Origin: Harmonia axyridis
Taxonomy: Eukaryota > Arthropoda > Insecta > Coleoptera > Coccinellidae
Reading direction: 5' to 3'
DNA: 64,000 nucleotides
Assembly: GCF_914767665.1 (NCBI RefSeq)
Contig: NC_059502.1
Location: 8,742,001 to 8,806,000 of the forward strand
The notes under the pieces are model-generated. The model ran no database searches, was not told where the DNA came from, and worked only from the letters and a program-made list of their open reading frames with translations. The stretch's first letter is position 1. Every line of letters starts with the position of its first letter. This document shows positions 59,848 to 64,000 of the stretch, piece by piece. The translations under genes were made by a program, and so were the position numbers.

Positions 59848-60700
59848 GGGTGTTTTTTTTTCGAGGTATATAACTTTAAGTTGGCATTACTGTTCAAGAT
59901 GGCGACCGATTTAACAGCTGTCAAGTGATTTATTCTCAGTTTGGTTTGGCAATTCATCATGAATAGACTCACGCGTGAACAACGCTTGCAAATAGTGCAA
60001 TTTTATTTCGAAAATAATGGTTCTGTGCGGAATACGTATCGCGCACTACGTCCATTTTATTTTGTTTAGCGATGAAGCGCACTTCTGGTTGAATGGCTAC
60101 GTCAACAAACAAAACTGCCGCATTTGGAGTGAAGCTAATCCTCGAGTGTATTTCGAAACACCGTTACATCCAGAAAAACTGACTGTTTGGTGCGCTTTAT
60201 GGGCTGGTGGAATCATTGGTCTGTACTTCTTCAAAAACGATGATGGCCAGAACGTTACAGTCAATGGTGATCGGTATAGAGCCATTATTACTAACTTTTT
60301 CATTCCTGAATTGAACAACCATGATGTCCAGGAGCTGTGGTTCCAACAAGACGGCGCAACATGTCACACAGCTCGTGCCACAATCGATTTATTGAAAGAC
60401 ACGTTTGGTGACCGCCTAATTTCACGTTTTGGACCTGTGAATTGGCCTCCAAGATCTTGTGATTTAACACCGCTAGACTACTTTCTGTGGGGCTATGTAA
60501 AGTCATTGGTCTATGCGGATAAGCCACAAACCCTTGACCATTTGGAAGACAACATTCGCCGTGTTATTGCCGATATACGGCCACAAATGTTGGAAAAAGT
60601 CATCGAAAGTTGGACGTCCAGATTGGACTACATCCGAGCCAGCCGTGGCGGTCATATGCCAGAAATCATATTTAAAATGTAATGCCACATGATTATCTTG
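59848..60700 (+). mobile_element. Internally deleted DDD mariner-like element, copy D, right end lost
   Basis: The left end TA-GGGTGTTTTTTTTTCGAGG is intact. The sequence follows the other copies to GATTATCTTG at 60700 and then diverges, so about 80 bp including the right terminal repeat are missing. It shares the same internal junction as B and C. Without the right repeat it should be immobile. Confidence 0.92.
60017..60682 (+). pseudogene. DDD transposase C-terminal part, uninterrupted ORF (copy D)
   Basis: This is the most intact reading of the family: 221 codons from an alternative ATG, through FSDEAHFWLNGYVNKQN, WFQQDGATCHTARATIDLL, PPRSCDLTPLDYFLWG and RPQMLEKVIESW to RASRGGHMPEIIFKM. 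All three catalytic Asp are present, with 34 residues between the second and third as in D,D34D enzymes. The natural start at 59959 (MNRLTREQRLQIVQFYFEN) ends at a stop at the deletion junction. The 221-residue frame enters the catalytic domain out of phase with it and has no DNA-binding domain. Expression is unknown. Confidence 0.85.
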
Positions 60701-61621
60701 ACACTTGAAAGTTATCGACACATCTTCGATGTAAGGAAGAAATTTGCATTGGGCGATTTTCATAATGATATCATTAAATTGCTCAATTTCAGTTCATTGT
60801 TAAATGCTTCATAAATTTCAGACTGAAACCAATGACTCGATCAAAGTCTTGTATAACCAGTAGCAGGTCTGATAGTATCAATATTGTTATAAATCTTCCA
60901 CATTCTCACGCATCTCAAATGAGGTTATCGACTTCTTCAAATCACCAAATAAATCCCAAAACTCGATCAACTCCATAAACTAACATTCCGAAACCTTCGG
61001 AATCTCTTCACAAAAAAACAAACGAATCGATGAACATTATGTTGGGTCCATTTAAAAACTAGTTTCCGTTAATTTTCGAATCGACTCCTTTTTTTACATA
61101 GTTTTACGACTACGGAATCATCTTGTTCTCACACCCACGTGGGCGTTGAAGATTTTGCCGGCAAACTTGACTTAAAGTCCTTGGAGATAGAGATGGTCAA
61201 CGTGCCTTTTCAAAATGACAAGAATTGATTTGCTGAAGTTGCTCTTCAAGATAAGCGTTTCTGCTGGTTCATTATGGAAGAAGCGAGTCTTTAAAATATG
61301 TGAGGATGATGATGAGTGTTTTGTATAAATGGATTTATGCACGGTGTGCAATCAGAGGAAGAGGTTCGATGAATGGATGTTAATTGGATGAAAATGTTGT
61401 TTTTGTAGGTACCAGAAGATGTTGATGTGATTTGAGGCTGAATAGAAACGTGATTTGATGTCAATAAAAAAATAAAATGAAAAACAAAGATGAAAGATAA
61501 ATAAAAATGAATAAAAGTAATTGATAAAAAGTGAACAAAACAAGAACAATTGAAATTTCACACAATAAGACACAGGCCTGGCCAATAAAAACCGTTTTTT
61601 TTTCTCAAAGAGAATAGTAAA
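60701..61621. other. No recognisable feature
   Basis: AT-rich with an A-rich stretch at about 61460-61530. The minus frame 61352-61681 is hydrophobic low complexity. Confidence 0.4.
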
Positions 61622-62142
61622 TTGTTTTACTATGCAGCAAAGTAGTAGATTGACTGGAGTGGCTGATAGGATTTCAGCCAAGGCAGTCTACTTTGCTGCC
61701 GAATTAAACATATAATTTTTTCTCCGATCGTTATAATATCTAGGATATTGTATTTGCAAATTATTACAATACCCAAAATCATTTTATTTTTTCTGTAGTG
61801 AAAAATTAAAATGAAATTTGATAGAAATCGCAATAGTTGGAATGGATGGTTGCTATGGAAATCTATATGTCCATGATAATTACAGTTTGACAACTGATGT
61901 AATATCTGACTGTTCTTTGGAAAAATATCGAATATATTTATATTATGAACAGTGATAGTGACTAAGAAGTACTTACTCCTCTAGAAATAAGGAAGGTGGC
62001 AAAAAATATATATTGCCAGAAAATGTCGAAAGTTTAATTTGCATTGCGCATAATCACTTTGCTGCCTAGGCAGGAAAAGTAAAACTTTACTGATTGATAT
62101 GTGTCTGCAAAATCAATATTTACTGTCAATCTGAGAAAAATT
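61622..62142 (+). mobile_element. Hairpin-bearing Crypton-like mini-element, family 1, copy 1
   Basis: It starts TTGTTTTACTATGCAGCAAA with a hairpin (GCAGCAAAGTAG...GACTG against GGCAGTC...TACTTTGCTGC, 61635-61700). After a leader comes a reading MNSDSD-stop-EVLTPLEIRKVAKN, then ITLLPRQEK over a second ACTTTGCTGCCTAGGCAG. It ends TACTGTCAATCTGAGAAAAA. Copy 2 at 62906-63411 is the same sequence inverted. Confidence 0.75.
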
Positions 62143-62905
62143 ATGTTTTTCGTTAAAATCGCTGAGCTAATAAATCACCCTGTACATGTAAGTCGACCAA
62201 CAGCCTGTACATTGCTACAAAAACCTATACCGTTCTCCAAACCACATGTAAGCATCAACAATTTTTAATCCACTCTTTCACAACGCCGTTCAGAACTCCT
62301 CCAAGAAAAAAAACCAACCGATGTATCTGCGGACCATCAGCGAGGTCTGGCGCTTAGAACACTTAATGAGTGAGTCATGTTAATATTCGAGGTGGTCTAG
62401 TAATTGTTTAACGGTTTGACGTCACAAGATGCACGCGATAGTTTTCGAACAATATCTTGGCGATTCAACAGCAAAATGATTCACACAACAGTCCTGGGGT
62501 CAGGTAAGTTGAAAATGCTGATGAGAAGTAAGTAGGGGTTCGAACATGTGTCAGAGTTTGGAAATTTCCATGCCGTATGATAATTTTTGGCATGTCACGA
62601 AAGGGGTGCATAGGTTTGTTATGCTATTGAAGGGCAGGTGCCTTCAGGAAGTTGGGGAGGGTGTCTAAGTCCATTTCTGGAGAACTGACACATTTGAATT
62701 GTGGAAATTGGGATTATGATATTATTCTACTAGCCAAGTGCTAAATAAGTGATATTATCCACTATATTATTTGATATTCTTCCCTAAGATCAAATATTTT
62801 TGAGACCTCAGTACTTCCCTATAGAGGACCTACGTCCAAGAGTGGATGAACAGAGGCTGAGAAAGAAGAAGAAAAAGTATTTCCCTATATGAAGGGAAGT
62901 AATAG
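62143..62905. other. Spacer between two inverted copies
   Basis: About 760 bp not shared with the flanking elements. It contains CACCCTGTACATGTAAG near 62178 and no gene that I recognise. Confidence 0.4.
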
Positions 62906-63411
62906 AATTTTTCTCGGATTGACAGCAAATATTGATTTTGCAGACACATATCAATGAGCAAATTATTACTTTTCCTGTCTAGGCAGCAAAGTAATTATTC
63001 TCAATGCCAATAAAACATTCGAAAATTTCTGAAATTCGATATTTTTTGCCACCTTCCTTATTTCTGGAGGAGTAAGTACTTCTAAGTCGCTATCACTGTC
63101 CATAATATAAATATATCCGATATTTTTCCAAAAAATTGTCAGATTTTTCATAAGTTGTTAAACTATAATTATCATGGACATATACATTTCCATAGCAACC
63201 AACCATTTCAACAAGTGCGATTTCTTTCAGATTTCGTTTAAATTTATTACTCCAATTTGCAAATACAATATCCTACAAGTACAATCGAAGAAAACTTGTA
63301 TATGCTCAACTGGGCAGCAAAGTAGATTGACTGCCTCAGCCTCGCTAAGCTAGGCTATGAACTATCAGCCGCGGCAGTCAATCGACTACTTTGCTGCCTA
63401 GTAAAACAAAC
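62906..63411 (-). mobile_element. Hairpin-bearing Crypton-like mini-element, family 1, copy 2
   Basis: On the minus strand it starts GTTTTACTAGGCAGCAAAGT. A large hairpin follows (63319-63401, arms GGCAGCAAAGTAG...TTGACTGCC and GGCAGTCAA...CTACTTTGCTGCC), then a leader and an ATG near 63104. TACTTTGCTGCCTAG recurs as part of the reading frame near 62985. It is 506 bp and less decayed in its frame than copy 1. Confidence 0.75.
62966..63104 (-). pseudogene. N-terminal fragment of a Crypton-like ORF (family 1)
   Basis: MDSDSDLEVLTPPEIRKVA is followed by KNIEFQKFSN and, at the end, ITLLPRQEK-stop. The start parallels MSDSEFSLTPLELKEAGQ (14164) and MSDEIDSTPTELREIANNI (16205). The catalytic domain is absent. 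The last residues come from the repeated terminal word, so the end may be an accidental fusion at the deletion point. Confidence 0.45.
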
Positions 63412-64000
63412 AACTATTGTCTGAGAATTTTGTAGAATTTTTAATCCTGTGATATTATTCAATATTCAATTTTGTACGACCCTCTATTTGTATTATACAT
63501 TTGTATTATTCCAAATAATAAAATATCAATGAAAAAACTGAAATATGCATAGACACTCTTTTGTTCATTCTCATTTTCAGAACATGATCTGTCTTCAAAA
63601 TTTTGAAATAAAATAATGTTCTCTTGAATTCGAGAAATATTCTAACATGGCGTTTCAAATATTGTGTAGAAAAATGCGACCACACCTTTTTTTTTCAAAT
63701 TAGAACCTTATATTTTTCAATGATCTTGTATTCTTATCCATGCATGCGTCAATTGCAACTTTGGATATATCTGAAGAAAATTCATTGTCTCCAAGGATGC
63801 AATTTGCGCATGAATGAAGAAGTGCTCAAAAGATTCAGACATCCATGCTCTCCTTATATTTCTCATTGACATTTGGACGAAATTCACCACAATAAAGATT
63901 ACAGAATTTGTCAAAAGACATTCCTGGCACTTCTTTCACATACTCTACTAATATCGCACCATGATCAAACTCCCCTAAAATATAATCTCTTACATTCCAA
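63412..64000. other. No recognisable feature
   Basis: AT-rich. Overlapping frames at 63624-63914 on both strands look like chance. Confidence 0.4.

Noticed and set aside
63340..63411. Helitron 3' end (hairpin followed by CTAGT)
   Set aside because: The hairpin is far larger than a Helitron's, it lies at the upstream side of an ORF start, and the opposite end does not begin with TC at an A/T site.

Overview
The window looks like repeat-rich, AT-rich insect nuclear DNA, possibly from a beetle. The evidence is several mariner-family transposases of insect type, non-LTR retrotransposon fragments, many TA-flanked MITEs, an intron-containing eukaryotic tRNA-Ile(UAU), and no operon-like coding. I cannot name the species from the sequence.

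The only gene I can call with high confidence is tRNA-Ile(UAU) on the minus strand at 43137-43228. No complete host protein-coding gene is recognisable. A short open frame with a good start context and a splice-donor-like end at 34973-35091 is the best candidate host exon. Weaker candidates lie at 15494-15633, 22930-22971 and 41941-42296.

Most of what can be identified is transposable-element debris. (i) A mariner-superfamily family with a DDD catalytic core has four internally deleted copies (5100-6024, 9510-10444, 36857-37794, 59848-60700) plus a lone terminal end at 59636. Three copies share the same deletion junction, so the deleted form itself probably spread. (ii) Other mariner relics: an irritans/Himar-like copy (2519-3805), a dead 1.1-kb copy with both ends (40633-41740), a Mos1-like copy lacking its third catalytic Asp (45205-46165), and end fragments at 14.9, 25.1, 46.2, 53.1 and 53.8 kb. 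(iii) Non-LTR fragments lie at 23.7-24.5 kb (minus) and 27343-28094 (plus). The second has a perfect 13-bp target-site duplication made of CCTAA units. (iv) Palindromic or foldback elements lie at 17.8-18.9 kb (one nested in another), 28.3-28.8 kb (inside an older transposon) and 33.1-33.3 kb, with MITEs of several families elsewhere. (v) Tandem repeats: a unit of about 370 bp repeated three times (7.8-8.9 kb), and a minisatellite of about 45 bp rich in GTAC (9.3-10.7 kb) split by a transposon.

The most unusual pattern is a set of small elements in three sequence families (13.8-14.4, 16.0-16.4, 61.6-63.4 kb). Each has a strong hairpin, then about 150-220 bp later an ATG and the first codons of a related protein. 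In one family the protein runs far enough to resemble the N-terminal domain of Crypton-type tyrosine recombinases. These look like non-autonomous elements carrying only leader, hairpin and the start of the ORF.

Several compact GC/CpG-richer islands (about 8.9-9.2, 15.5-15.7, 26.5-27.1, 46.6-47.0, 51.0-51.25, 54.3-54.5 kb) stand out from the AT-rich background and may be regulatory or exonic host sequence between the transposons.
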